In this document: piece by piece, positions 9,010-18,178 of the stretch
How positions within the stretch are numbered: the first letter of the stretch is position 1
How the letters are laid out: each line of letters starts with the position of its first letter
DNA from: Rahnella sp. AA
Lineage (GTDB): Bacteria; Pseudomonadota; Gammaproteobacteria; Enterobacterales; Enterobacteriaceae
DNA: 64,000 nucleotides
Direction of reading: 5' to 3'
NCBI RefSeq assembly: GCF_002834385.1
Contig: NZ_PITQ01000002.1
Coordinates: forward strand, 682,001 to 746,000
Notes under the pieces: model-generated
Database searches by the model: none
What the model was told of the DNA's origin: nothing
What the model saw: the letters and a program-made list of their open reading frames with translations, nothing else
Program-made: the position numbers and the translations under genes

Positions 9010-10956
9010 TTAATGTTCACTAAAGCCCAGCGAATTAGGCGCAGGGGCCGGCTGTTCGCAGTCTGCCGGATTATCGGCTTTCGCCGGATCACACGTCGTC
9101 GCCTGCGGCGGCAGGAAAATATGATCCAGGATCGCACGGGCTGTTGGCCCGGCCACAACGCCATCACCGCCGCCATTTTCCATAATCAGCGCCATCACTA
9201 CTGTAGGATGTTTATAAGGTGCAAACGCCGTATAGAAGATGTGGTCACGCAAGCGAACCGGCGTCATTTTGGCGTTATAGACCTGATTCTCACGCAGGCT
9301 GAAAACCTGTGATGTCCCGGATTTGGCCGCAATCTGATAAGGCGCCGTATGGAAAAGCTTATAACCTGTACCGTTCGGGAAGTTTGCCATTCCGAACATA
9401 CCGTTTTTCACAATGCCCCAGATGGGCGATTTGGGATCAGCAATCTGCTGTGTCGGCGGCATTTTATAAGGCGTGATCACTTTACCGCTTTTTGATGAAT
9501 ACAGCAGATGCGGCGTTTCCAGTTTACCGTTGTTCACCAGCGCACTCAGCGCACGCACCATCTGAATCGGCGTTGCGACCCAGTAGCCCTGGCCGATACC
9601 CACTGAAACGGTATCGCCCTGGAACCATCCTTTCTTGTGGACTTTTAGCTTCCATTCCCGGCTTGGGAGCACACCGTTATATTGCTCGTCGAGATCAATA
9701 CCGCTGGATTGCCCGTAGCCAAATTTGCTCAGCCAGGTATGAATACGGTCGATCCCCATTTCATACGCAACCTGATAAAAGAAAGTATCCGCCGACTCTT
9801 CGATCGCTTTGGTCACATTCAGCAGGCCATGGCCTGTTTTCAGCCAGTCGCGATAATGGCGTGTGGTTCCCGGTAATGTCCATGTCGGTGCACCAAAGAA
9901 TGTCGTTTGCGGAGTGATCACCCCTTCAAACAGCGCTGAGGTTGCCATAAACGGTTTCACCGTTGAAGCCGGAGGATAGAGCCCCTGCGTCACACGGTTG
10001 ATCAGTGGCAAGTCCGGGTTCTTCAATAGCGCGCTGTATTCTTTGCTGGAAATACCGTTCACGAACGGGTTCGGATCATAACTCGGGCTGGATACCATTG
10101 CTTTAATCCCCCCGTCGCGCGGATCCATCACCACAACGGCTGCGCGCTGGCCTTTCAGCACTTTTTCGATGTATTGCTGTAAACCCAGATCCAACGTCAG
10201 ATAGATATTTTGTCCGGCCTGAGGCGGTACTTCTTTCAGCAAACGCACCACATGCCCATGGTTATCCACTTCGACTTCCTGATAGCCGGTGCGACCATGC
10301 AGAATGTTTTCATAATACTTTTCAACGCCCTGCTTACCGATATCGTGGTCAGCCGCGTAATTCTCCGCAATGCCTTCAGCATCGAGCCGCTTGGCATCTT
10401 TATCATTTATTTTAGAAACATAGCCCACGACATGCGCCAGCTCAGCACCGTAAGGATAACGACGTTGCTGATAAGTGCTGATGGAGACACCTGGAAAATC
10501 AAACTGATTCACGGAAAAGCGGGCGACTTCCACATCTGTCAGCGCCAGCTTTAATGGGATCTGTGCGAAACGGCGGCCATGGAGCATGGCATCATGGAAG
10601 TTGGTGATATCGTCTGGCGTCAGATCGACAATCGGTTTTAAAGCTTCCAGCGTGGCTTTAAGATCTGGCACTTTACCGGGGATCACCAGAAGCTGGTACA
10701 GGGTAATATTTTGCGCCAGCACGACACCATTGCGATCCATGATCAACCCACGACTCGGAGCGATCGGCAGCATTTTTATATCATTCTGATTCGACCGGGT
10801 CTGATAAAAATCATGCATGCCCACCTGTAAATGGTACAGGTTGAACACCAGTGCAGACGACAGGAGGATCACGACCAGAAATGCGATCACGGCACGACGA
10901 ACGAAAAGGACGGACTCGGCGGTATGGTCGCGGATTTCGTCGTTAAGTAAGGCCAT
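9010..10956 (-). CDS. Penicillin-binding protein 2 paralogue (peptidoglycan transpeptidase)
   Basis: 648 residues, collinear with E. coli PBP2 (MrdA, 633). It has a cytoplasmic tail, one membrane anchor (about residues 21-42), the PBP dimerisation domain and a transpeptidase domain. Active-site motifs are intact: STVK (SxxK nucleophile in YPPASTVKPF), ESAD (SxN position) and KSGT. It cross-links peptidoglycan in the periplasm. No rodA, lipoprotein or lipB-side gene is beside it, so I infer a second copy rather than the elongasome mrdA, comparable to the PBP2 paralogue of Salmonella. It sits where E. coli has purL. The C-terminal 40 residues (Cys, Pro and Asp rich) have no counterpart I recognise. 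Confidence 0.9.
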   Translation of the reverse strand: MALLNDEIRDHTAESVLFVRRAVIAFLVVILLSSALVFNLYHLQVGMHDFYQTRSNQNDIKMLPIAPSRGLIMDRNGVVLAQNITLYQLLVIPGKVPDLKATLEALKPIVDLTPDDITNFHDAMLHGRRFAQIPLKLALTDVEVARFSVNQFDFPGVSISTYQQRRYPYGAELAHVVGYVSKINDKDAKRLDAEGIAENYAADHDIGKQGVEKYYENILHGRTGYQEVEVDNHGHVVRLLKEVPPQAGQNIYLTLDLGLQQYIEKVLKGQRAAVVVMDPRDGGIKAMVSSPSYDPNPFVNGISSKEYSALLKNPDLPLINRVTQGLYPPASTVKPFMATSALFEGVITPQTTFFGAPTWTLPGTTRHYRDWLKTGHGLLNVTKAIEESADTFFYQVAYEMGIDRIHTWLSKFGYGQSSGIDLDEQYNGVLPSREWKLKVHKKGWFQGDTVSVGIGQGYWVATPIQMVRALSALVNNGKLETPHLLYSSKSGKVITPYKMPPTQQIADPKSPIWGIVKNGMFGMANFPNGTGYKLFHTAPYQIAAKSGTSQVFSLRENQVYNAKMTPVRLRDHIFYTAFAPYKHPTVVMALIMENGGGDGVVAGPTARAILDHIFLPPQATTCDPAKADNPADCEQPAPAPNSLGFSEH

Positions 10957-11158
10957 AAGCGGGCAAATACCTTTTTTGTCTGCTTCTTGAAGCGGGCGTA
11001 AAATGAAAAAAATTCGGGATTGGAAAAGTGCGCAAGGATAGCCCGTCGTGCAACAGGCGACTATAAGAAGTGTGCTAATGAAATGGCAGGAGTGTTTCTA
11101 TTTATTGCAGGGCGCAGCAGGCAGAATCAGCGCCCTTCGGTGCGGGATATAACGGCTT

Positions 11159-11524
11159 TCATTTGCCTTTATATTTAACACAATCACCGTAGACGTACCC
11201 TTCGGTTTGTGTAGCCACCACAAAACTGTCTTTTACATGGATATACATCAGGTTATCTTGCGCACCGGCTTTCATTGGTTGGTTATCTTTACCGATGATA
11301 TCCGTCAGCTCAGGGCTGGTGACCATTTTGCTGCCATCCGGGGAGAAGCTGAACGTATTTCCCGCGTCGTAGACTTGCGCATTTTTATTCACAACTTCGG
11401 AAACATCATTACCATCATCGGACTGCGTATGATGGGTTAATACACATTGATACTGCGTAACCGCTGATGCTGAAAACGACGCCAGCAACAAAACCGCCGC
11501 CACACAACCGCCTAACCTGACCAT
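11159..11524 (-). CDS. Small exported protein of unknown function
   Basis: About 121 residues from the ATG at 11524; an in-frame ATG at 11557 would lengthen the hydrophobic leader. A signal peptide (MVRLGG, hydrophobic core, cleavage near SASA/VTQ) precedes a mature domain of about 100 residues with two cysteines, early (QYQC) and late (GDC), well placed for a disulphide. It looks periplasmic and beta-rich. I do not recognise the family. It is monocistronic between lysE-type and PBP2-paralogue genes, all on the minus strand. Confidence 0.65.
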   Translation of the reverse strand: MVRLGGCVAAVLLLASFSASAVTQYQCVLTHHTQSDDGNDVSEVVNKNAQVYDAGNTFSFSPDGSKMVTSPELTDIIGKDNQPMKAGAQDNLMYIHVKDSFVVATQTEGYVYGDCVKYKGK

Positions 11525-11657
11525 CAGATAAATCCATAAAGTGAGCAAGAGTTCCATGCTATCACTTGTCGGTACGATGGAAAGAGCCTGTGAAAGAAAT
11601 TTTCACAGTCTAAATACCTTAAGCCAAATTAGCGGTTGCACAGGGTTTGATCGGCGA

Positions 11658-12281
11658 TTATTTAGACAAAATGAGTTTAATGCCCAGCAGCGCCATAATC
11701 CCGCCGCTGGCGCGATCGAGAGTATGTTTGTAATGCAAGTAAGCATTGCGCGGGCGGGCGGAAGACAACACATAGGCAACAAACGCATACCATAAAGTAT
11801 CAATGGCGAATGCCAGAACGGGCAGCACAATATAAAGATAAACCGGAATATGGTGCGAAAGCAGCGCGGCAAAAACCCCCGCCAGCACGATGGCCGTATT
11901 CGGGTTACACAGCTGTGTCAGCAGACCGAAACCAAAGCCTTTTCTGAAACCAATTTCGGCAGATCCTGCCACATCTACCTGCAGGCTTTTATGCGAACCG
12001 CGAAACATCTGCACAGCCAGATAAATCAGATAAATTCCCCCACCCACTTTCAACACCTTATACAGCCATGGCACGGTCAGAAGAATAGAATGTAAACCGG
12101 AAAGCGCGATCACGGAGAAAATCGCACAGCCGACCCCCATCCCCAAAGCAGTGGCAAGACCGTCGCGTCGCGACGACGACACCGCCGTTTTCGCGACCAG
12201 AACAAAACTTTGCCCCGGACTCATCGCCCCCAGCAACAGTGCGACACCAATACTGACCACCGACAACCATTCAGTTTGCAT
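11658..12281 (-). CDS. LysE/RhtB-family amino-acid exporter
   Basis: About 207 residues with six hydrophobic segments. The N-terminal signature GAMSPGQSFVLVAKTAV is the LysE/RhtB family hallmark, and the fourth segment has a PNTAIVLAGVFA block. Such proteins export amino acids or derivatives across the inner membrane by proton exchange; the substrate is not readable. The open frame extends 54 codons upstream, but the ATG at 12281 has an AAGGGA ribosome-binding site and gives the family's normal start, so the extension is rejected. It is divergent from an alpha/beta hydrolase. Confidence 0.9.
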   Translation of the reverse strand: MQTEWLSVVSIGVALLLGAMSPGQSFVLVAKTAVSSSRRDGLATALGMGVGCAIFSVIALSGLHSILLTVPWLYKVLKVGGGIYLIYLAVQMFRGSHKSLQVDVAGSAEIGFRKGFGFGLLTQLCNPNTAIVLAGVFAALLSHHIPVYLYIVLPVLAFAIDTLWYAFVAYVLSSARPRNAYLHYKHTLDRASGGIMALLGIKLILSK

Positions 12282-12467
12282 TTCTTGATCCCTTTCTTCC
12301 CGTGTGACCTTAAATCTCACTTTAATTAGCAGTCCGGTCAATAGTCCTGACTTCACTTCGCCGTAAAAACCGTGACTCAGTTCGTTTCGTTGTTTTTTGT
12401 ACTGCTGCCCGGATAAATCCTGCCTATAATCCGCAGATTGCACTTAAGCAGTTAACAAAGGACTGAG

Positions 12468-13244
12468 ATGAAATCTTTCAAAGTACCCGGAACGGAAATG
12501 ATCTTACGTTTCCATGAGTTATCAGGGCTGGGTGTTCCGCTGGTCTTTATTCATGGTCTGGGATGCGCGGCTTCCTGCGATTTTCCACGCGTCGCCACCG
12601 ATGCTTCGCTGCGCCCGCGTCGCTCATTTTTACTGGATTTAGCCGGTTCAGGCTTCAGTGATAAACCGCAGGATTTCAGCTACAGCCTGCAGGATCACGC
12701 CCTTTGCGTCATCGCATTGCTCGAAAGCCTGGGTATACCACAGGTCAATTTAATCGGTCATAGCATGGGCGGCAGCATTGCGATTATGGTGGCGGCACAG
12801 CGCCCGGACCTGATTCAGCGCCTGATTGTCGCAGAGCCGAATCTCGATGCCGGCGGTGGGATATTTAGCCGTGCGGTCGCAGAATATTCAGAAGAAGAGT
12901 ATCTGGCAAAAGGCCATGCGCACCTGATCAATGTCGCCGTACGCAGCAATGATCCTGTCTGGGCGGGATCAATGAGCGTGGCATCAGCGCTGGCAATCCA
13001 CCGGCAAGCCGTCGGGCTGGTCAGTGGCGAACCTGTTTCGTGGCGCGAGCAGCTTTATCATCTCAAAATGCCCGCCACCGTTTTGTTTGGCGAGTTTTCA
13101 TTGCCGGAGCCTGACGTCGCGATTTTACCGCAGCATGGGGTGCATACCGCCGTGGTGCCTCAGGCGGGCCATTCGATGATGTGGGAAAATCCAACCGGCG
13201 TCGCGGCGGCAATCAATGCAGCGCTGAATGCGGAAGCGTTATAA
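12468..13244 (+). CDS. Alpha/beta-fold hydrolase
   Basis: 258 residues of the alpha/beta-hydrolase fold. It has an oxyanion HGLG segment near residue 30, the nucleophile elbow GHSMGGS (Ser near residue 100) and a terminal catalytic His in QAGHSMMWENP. The acid is probably the Asp or Glu in the LFGEFSLPEPDVA region. There is no signal peptide, so it is cytoplasmic. Substrate is unknown; esterase, lactonase or dehalogenase-like roles are all possible. It is divergent from the LysE-type gene over a 186-base gap. Confidence 0.85.
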   Translation: MKSFKVPGTEMILRFHELSGLGVPLVFIHGLGCAASCDFPRVATDASLRPRRSFLLDLAGSGFSDKPQDFSYSLQDHALCVIALLESLGIPQVNLIGHSMGGSIAIMVAAQRPDLIQRLIVAEPNLDAGGGIFSRAVAEYSEEEYLAKGHAHLINVAVRSNDPVWAGSMSVASALAIHRQAVGLVSGEPVSWREQLYHLKMPATVLFGEFSLPEPDVAILPQHGVHTAVVPQAGHSMMWENPTGVAAAINAALNAEAL

Positions 13245-13251
13245 GTACTGA

Positions 13252-13809
13252 TTAAAAATCAGTAATTTCATTCTGATGCTCAAGCAGGTGTGCAAATTGC
13301 CTGACCTGTTTGGGCTCAGAAGAAGAACGTAACTGTAGCGCCAGATTGATATTTTCCAGGATGCGGGAGCCTTCCACCCGAGGATCCCCGGCAGACAGTC
13401 TTCCCTCTCCGACCAGCCAATCCACCACGCTTTTCCAGCGCCAGAGCGGTGAGTTTCCTTTAATCCGCTGAACAGGACTAGGGAAATTGCCGGATCCACG
13501 AGATCCATCTTTCAGCAATGCCACCGACTGACGGGTCAGCCCCGTCAACTCCGCAATATCGCTGAGCCCAACCAGAGCCGAATCGACTGATTCGACACGC
13601 GCATTAAGGCCCGCATATTCAATATCCCGAATCGCCGTCAGCACCGCTTTTGCGAATGAAGTGCTTTCCCGGTCAAACTCAAGATAGACCGAGGTACCGT
13701 AGAAAGAAATCAATGCGTCATCGCAGCCGCTCTCAAAGAGCGCATCTTCCAGTTTTTCTGTCCCGGATGTAACGCCTGAGAGCGTCAGCGTGAAGTTGAA
13801 AGGTGCCAC
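13252..13809 (-). CDS. Helix-turn-helix DNA-binding protein, second gene of a two-gene module
   Basis: 185 residues. The N-terminal 90 residues look like an alpha/beta domain of unknown type. The middle (LSDIAELTGLTRQSVALLKDG, about residues 101-121) is a MerR/AlpA-like helix-turn-helix, followed by a FPSPVQR...LWRWKSVVDWL wing. It starts 51 bases downstream of a 76-residue gene on the same strand, and the shared promoter carries a palindrome over its -35 box. The arrangement resembles a toxin-antitoxin or autoregulated pair in which this protein is repressor and/or antitoxin; this is inference. I cannot name the family. Confidence 0.6.
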   Translation of the reverse strand: MAPFNFTLTLSGVTSGTEKLEDALFESGCDDALISFYGTSVYLEFDRESTSFAKAVLTAIRDIEYAGLNARVESVDSALVGLSDIAELTGLTRQSVALLKDGSRGSGNFPSPVQRIKGNSPLWRWKSVVDWLVGEGRLSAGDPRVEGSRILENINLALQLRSSSEPKQVRQFAHLLEHQNEITDF

Positions 13810-13860
13810 AGAACCTCGTTGTCCAGAAGATTACCGAAAAGGCGGTTTCCCGCCTTAGTG

Positions 13861-14091
13861 TTATGTCTTATCAGGAGAACAATGATCGACCCTTCTGATA
13901 ATTTGCGCGGCATGATTCTCCGGATTTCGCGGGGTAGACCAGATGCTCATCATATGTTCGCGATGTGCAGGAATACCGCAACGAACCCGCCCGAAGCAGT
14001 GTGAACTGCTGCCGCCAGCGACAAAATGCCAGCCTTTAGAAATTGCATATTCAACGGCTGCGTGAATATGCTTATTAGGATGCGCCTTCAT
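13861..14091 (-). CDS. Small cysteine/histidine/tryptophan-rich protein, first gene of a two-gene module
   Basis: 76 residues with a strong AGGAGG ribosome-binding site at its ATG. The sequence has a short helix (HAAVEYAISKGW), a glycine-serine turn (VAGGSSSHCFGRVRC) and a conserved-looking MSIWSTPRNPENHA block ending RRVDHC. Three cysteines and several histidines suggest a metal-binding or RNA/DNA-binding mini-domain. The GW..GGSSSH pattern recalls the HicA-type double-stranded-RNA-binding toxin fold, but this is a weak likeness. Expressed first in the module, ahead of a helix-turn-helix protein. Confidence 0.6.
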   Translation of the reverse strand: MKAHPNKHIHAAVEYAISKGWHFVAGGSSSHCFGRVRCGIPAHREHMMSIWSTPRNPENHAAQIIRRVDHCSPDKT

Positions 14092-14108
14092 TGGCCTCCT
14101 GTGACTGT

Positions 14109-14138
14109 AGTATAATCACATGTTGACACTCGTCAACA
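14109..14138 (-). promoter_or_regulatory. Promoter and overlapping operator of the two-gene module
   Basis: On the minus strand TTGACG (14131-14136) and TATACT (14109-14114) are separated by 16 bases, a strong sigma-70 promoter. The perfect palindrome TGTTGACGAGTGTCAACA (14121-14138; 7-bp arms, 4-base centre) covers the -35 box, as expected of an autorepressor site. A second inverted repeat, TGCATG-N6-CATGCA, lies upstream at 14145-14162. Confidence 0.75.
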
Positions 14139-14247
14139 ATCTTATGCATGCATCCTCATGCACGCAGGAAGTGTATCTCTGCATCAGGGGCGAAAACCTT
14201 GAAAAAATGACATCCGGAAAAATAAATATCCCAGCCTGATTTAACGC

Positions 14248-15261
14248 TCAAAACTCTCCTGCGATAATCTTCCCCGCTTGCTCTGCCGTCAGCGGATAAT
14301 CAAAGAACCGGCGGTAGAAATCCTGCGTAGCCTGCACAATATTCAGATCCGGGAAAAGCTGCGGATGCAGTTTTTGCGCTACCCACTGGATTTGTAATGC
14401 CGTTTCGGTACCGTAGCGATCCCAGGGGAAAACGCCTGCCGGATTTCGCCACACTCGCCCTGCTTTCACCGCATCCAGCAGCGCAAACTGGCTGGCATAG
14501 GCCGAGGTTGAAATATCTCCGGCGCTGGCGGCCAGAATGATCACATCCGGTTGCCACGCCAGCAGTTGTTCGGCAGAAACCGGCTGCATATTTCCCTTCA
14601 GCCCGTCGGCAGCATTACGACCACCCGCCGCGCGGATCCACTGGTCAATCAGGGTATCGCTGCCATCCACTTTGAGCGGATTGAGCGACTGAATGTGCAG
14701 CACCCGGGGGCGCTGTTGTTGCGTCAGACTTGCCGTTTTCGCACGGATGGCCTGAAGATTTTCGTCCAGATAATGAATGTAATCTTCAGCACGCTGCATA
14801 GCCTGTGGCGTTCCCAGCACCTGCGCCGTAGTGCGCAGGGAATGCTTCATCGAATCGAAATCGGTAAATTTCATTTCAACCACGGGCAATCCTGCCTGCC
14901 GCAGGGCCACGGCATCCCGGTTGCCAGCGCTGACAAACACCACATCCATTTTTTTTGCCAACAGACTTTCGACATTGAACGTCGTACCTTTTACCGACAG
15001 CGCCTGATTCAGCGATGGCTGGATCAAAAACATCCACGGCTGGCTTTCCGGATGATTGACCGTGGCGACGATCTTCCCTCCTGCGCCCAGCGTCATCAGC
15101 AAAGAATGGTGCGCATACCATGCATCGGCAATTCGCTCCACTTTAGCGGGCAAAATCACCGGTTTACCTGCATCATCCGTCACTTCACGGGTTGCACTGT
15201 AACCGCTCAGGCTAAGCAGGCTCAGTGCCCCGGCCAGAATCAAACGTGTCGGTAATTTCAT
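14248..15261 (-). CDS. Periplasmic binding protein of a siderophore/metal-chelate ABC transporter
   Basis: 337 residues with a Sec signal peptide (cleavage near GYSA). The mature protein has the class III binding-protein architecture: an N-terminal ITDDAGK-like strand (REVTDDAGKPV), a long inter-lobe helix (residues about 165-195) and a C-terminal lobe ending in a GEF tail. It delivers an iron-siderophore, cobalamin or related chelate to the FecCD-type permease in the same operon. Last gene, nine bases after the TonB receptor. An unusual WYAHHSLLMTLG segment follows the first strand, where many homologues bind ligand. Ligand identity is not readable. Confidence 0.88.
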   Translation of the reverse strand: MKLPTRLILAGALSLLSLSGYSATREVTDDAGKPVILPAKVERIADAWYAHHSLLMTLGAGGKIVATVNHPESQPWMFLIQPSLNQALSVKGTTFNVESLLAKKMDVVFVSAGNRDAVALRQAGLPVVEMKFTDFDSMKHSLRTTAQVLGTPQAMQRAEDYIHYLDENLQAIRAKTASLTQQQRPRVLHIQSLNPLKVDGSDTLIDQWIRAAGGRNAADGLKGNMQPVSAEQLLAWQPDVIILAASAGDISTSAYASQFALLDAVKAGRVWRNPAGVFPWDRYGTETALQIQWVAQKLHPQLFPDLNIVQATQDFYRRFFDYPLTAEQAGKIIAGEF

Positions 15262-15270
15262 CGGATATCC

Positions 15271-17403
15271 TCAGAACTCAAGTTGCATAGAAACCTGCGC
15301 CATACGCGGTGCCCCGAGCTGAGCGCTCGCATTGCCCGCACCGCTGTAACCACTCAGCGCGCCAGGAACAATGTTGGTCCAGTAATGGCGGTTCGTCAGG
15401 TTAGTCAGGTCAAAACGGAACGTCGTATTGGTATTGAACAGACGTGTGCGGTAGCTGCTGCCCGCATCAAACACGGCGTAACTGCCGACCCAGTTATTGT
15501 TGGCGTTGTCCGTCGGGCGTTTGCCGACGTAATGCACGTTAGTATCCAGATCCAGCCCCTGAACCTGCGGCACGCTCCAGACGGTCAGCAGGTTTGCGGT
15601 CACACGGGACAAACCGACGATCTGTTTGTTATCACTGGATGCCGACGCGGTATCGCGCAGTTTGGGATCGAGGAACGTCACACCGCCGTAGATGTGGACA
15701 TCGCGGCTGACATTCCCGTCGGCCATCAGCTCCAGCCCGCGGTTACGCTGATTACCGTCTTCAGCAAACTCGCCGTCCGACAGTGTGTAAGCAAACGGAC
15801 GGTCGATCTGGAATAACGCCGCAGAGAGATTCGTCTTGCCGACCCGCAATTTGCTGCCGACTTCAACCTGTTTGCTGCGGTAAGGCGAAGTGATTTGCCC
15901 CGCATTGACGGCTCCGGCAGGCGCAACGTCGCCCTGCTGCAGGCTGTCGGCATAAGTCGTATACAGCGTCAGATTATCAACCGGCTTGTACATCAGGCTG
16001 GCAGAGCCGCTAAAGCCGTTGTCATTGGAATCACTGGTACGCTGACGGGTTTTTGCGTAGTTAGCTGAACTCAGGAAGCTTTCACTGCCCGACAACAACA
16101 GGCTCCATTTCGGTGTAAAGGTCAGCGTATCAGCCACTGAATACGCCTGCTGCGTACTGGCGGCAGATTCATAACGATTGGAGAAATCCGGATAATCCGG
16201 TTCGGCGAAATGTTGCAGATCGTTGATATTTCCGCTGCCCAGCGTCGCCGTACCACCGTGGATCGGGTTATAGTTTTTCCAGACAAATCCACGCATACCC
16301 AATGACAAATCATGTTGCAGCCAGCCGGTATTCACCGTGCCGTTGAGCGTCGCCATATAGCTATTGATGACAAAACGCGTAGCCGTCGCGCTGGATACCG
16401 TGGTTTTATAATTCCCTTTGTTATCGGTCATCGTGTTCGTCACAGCAGTCGACTGGCGATCGGCAACCTGATGCAAGATACCGATATCCGATTGCCAGTT
16501 ACCGTCGAAATCATGTTTGAGATGGGCGCTGTACGTGCTGGTGTGGTTGTCGTCACCGGCATAGCTTTGCCCAAGATTACGCTGCGTCGGGTTCATCGCT
16601 TTCGGGAATGCAACACCGCTGGCCAGCGCAAACGTGCCTGGCAACCCTTTATCCACAAAACGGTAATAACTGAAATTGGTTTCCAGCACCGTCTGGTCAG
16701 ATAGCTGGAAATCCAGTGCCAGACTGGCGAGCTGGCGTTTTTTCGTGCTACCAGAGGTATAGCTTCCCCCCTGATCATTGAGCAAATTCAGGCGATAACG
16801 CACCCGTTCGCCGGCATCTAAAGGCCCGCTTAAATCCAGCGCCCCCAGTCCGGAAATGCCGGTTCCCATCCCTAACGTCAGGCTGTTTTTGGTGGTGTAA
16901 CCCGGGCGTTTAGAGACAAAATTAAACATCCCCGCCGGGTTTGCGGGGCCGTACAGCGAACCGGCAAGCCCGTTCAGCACTTCAATTTGCTGGAACTGTT
17001 CCGGTGCATAATCGGTTGTCGACACCACATTCAGGCCGTCGATCATTGAGTTTTGCACGACACTGCCCTGGATCCCACGGGTCTGTGGGCGCGCGCCGTC
17101 CCCCTGCACTGACGGCAAATACTTGTAGACGTCTTTGAGGCTCTTGACCTGCTGGCGGGTGATGATGTCTTCCGGCACTGAATGTATGGAATACGGCGTA
17201 TTTTGCACATCACGTTTGCCGAGCACGCCGACGCTGGCGCTCTGAGAACTCGACACAGACGGATCGCCAGCCGTTGTGTCAGTATTTTTCGCGCTGGCAT
17301 TCACTGTAATAGTCTCTGAAGGATCGGCTGCCAACGCAGAACCTGCAGACAATAGAAGACCACAAGCGCCTGCCACGAATGGCGCTTTTATTTTTCTTTT
17401 CAT
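15271..17403 (-). CDS. TonB-dependent siderophore-type outer-membrane receptor
   Basis: About 710 residues from the ATG at 17403 (a TTG three codons upstream is less likely). Signal peptide ends near ALAA, then a TonB-box-like ETITVNA. The plug domain has a VGVLGKRDVQNTPYS segment, a conserved TRGIQGS and an EVLNGLAGSLYGPANPAG block. A 22-stranded barrel follows, ending in the terminal aromatic signature (VSMQLEF). The plug-to-barrel proportions match the siderophore receptor class (FhuA/FpvA-like). It imports a metal chelate across the outer membrane using TonB-ExbBD. Co-transcribed with its ABC transporter: permease, ATPase, receptor, binding protein. No convincing Fur box lies upstream of the operon. 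Confidence 0.9.
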   Translation of the reverse strand: MKRKIKAPFVAGACGLLLSAGSALAADPSETITVNASAKNTDTTAGDPSVSSSQSASVGVLGKRDVQNTPYSIHSVPEDIITRQQVKSLKDVYKYLPSVQGDGARPQTRGIQGSVVQNSMIDGLNVVSTTDYAPEQFQQIEVLNGLAGSLYGPANPAGMFNFVSKRPGYTTKNSLTLGMGTGISGLGALDLSGPLDAGERVRYRLNLLNDQGGSYTSGSTKKRQLASLALDFQLSDQTVLETNFSYYRFVDKGLPGTFALASGVAFPKAMNPTQRNLGQSYAGDDNHTSTYSAHLKHDFDGNWQSDIGILHQVADRQSTAVTNTMTDNKGNYKTTVSSATATRFVINSYMATLNGTVNTGWLQHDLSLGMRGFVWKNYNPIHGGTATLGSGNINDLQHFAEPDYPDFSNRYESAASTQQAYSVADTLTFTPKWSLLLSGSESFLSSANYAKTRQRTSDSNDNGFSGSASLMYKPVDNLTLYTTYADSLQQGDVAPAGAVNAGQITSPYRSKQVEVGSKLRVGKTNLSAALFQIDRPFAYTLSDGEFAEDGNQRNRGLELMADGNVSRDVHIYGGVTFLDPKLRDTASASSDNKQIVGLSRVTANLLTVWSVPQVQGLDLDTNVHYVGKRPTDNANNNWVGSYAVFDAGSSYRTRLFNTNTTFRFDLTNLTNRHYWTNIVPGALSGYSGAGNASAQLGAPRMAQVSMQLEF

Positions 17404-17416
17404 TGTTATCAATCCA

Positions 17417-18178
17417 CTAAGGAATAAAAAAACGGGACCCGTTATTCAGATCGATTTGTTGTACCTTTGCCTGATAAATACGGGATAGAAGCGCGCTGTC
17501 TACAACATCCGACGGCATGCCATCGGCAATGAGCCGACTTTCATGTAGCACTAATACCCGGCTGGCGGCCATTAATGCGTGTTCCGGCTGATGCGTAATC
17601 ATCAGCAATGTATAGCCCTGCGAAGCAAGATTTTTCAGTTGCGTGAGTAGGTGCAGCTGATGGCCGTAATCCAGCCCGTTCACCGGCTCGTCGAGCAGGA
17701 TAACCGGCGTATCCTGCACCAGTGCACGCGTGATCAGCACACGCTGGCGCTCACCACCGGAGAGTTGGGTATAAATACGCGAGGCAAGATGGGCGATGTC
17801 GTTATCTTCAAAGGCCTGTTCCACCCGCGAAATATCCTGGGCTGAAGGACGGCGCGCCAGGCCATTCACCGGTAAACGCCCCTGCATCACTACCTGCCAG
17901 GCGGTGAACGGGAAATGTGGCTGATGCTGCTGAGGAACGTAGGCAATATGGCGGGCAATTTCGCGGCGTTTCATCGTCGCCAGCGCAGAACCGGCTACCT
18001 GAATGTGGCCACTTGCAGGCGTAATCAGCCGCAATAACAGCCTGAGCAACGTGCTTTTCCCCGCGCCGTTGGCGCCCAGCAAAGCGACACATTCACCGGC
18101 CTGTAGCCCGAAAGAGATGTCGCTAAGCAGCGTGCGTTGTGGCAATGAATAAGAGATATTTTCCACCGAGAGAATCAT
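17417..18178 (-). CDS. ABC transporter ATPase (FecE/FepC class)
   Basis: About 253 residues with every nucleotide-binding motif: Walker A GANGAGKST (near residue 35), a Q-loop AYVPQQHQ, signature LSGGERQRV, Walker B VILLDEPVNGLD and switch His (MITHQPEH). Belongs to the iron-chelate/B12 subfamily. The ATG at 18178 overlaps the permease stop as ATGA, so the two are translationally coupled; an in-frame GTG two codons upstream is possible. It energises the FecCD permease of the same operon at the inner membrane. Confidence 0.93.
   Translation of the reverse strand: MILSVENISYSLPQRTLLSDISFGLQAGECVALLGANGAGKSTLLRLLLRLITPASGHIQVAGSALATMKRREIARHIAYVPQQHQPHFPFTAWQVVMQGRLPVNGLARRPSAQDISRVEQAFEDNDIAHLASRIYTQLSGGERQRVLITRALVQDTPVILLDEPVNGLDYGHQLHLLTQLKNLASQGYTLLMITHQPEHALMAASRVLVLHESRLIADGMPSDVVDSALLSRIYQAKVQQIDLNNGSRFFIP

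Noticed and set aside
11588-11608. CTGTGAAA / TTTCACAG inverted repeat
   Set aside because: Short 8-bp stem with no T run and not at a gene end; could be chance.
12282-12443. 54-codon upstream extension of the LysE-family gene
   Set aside because: The ATG at 12281 has a good ribosome-binding site and opens into the conserved family start; the extension has no homologous feature.
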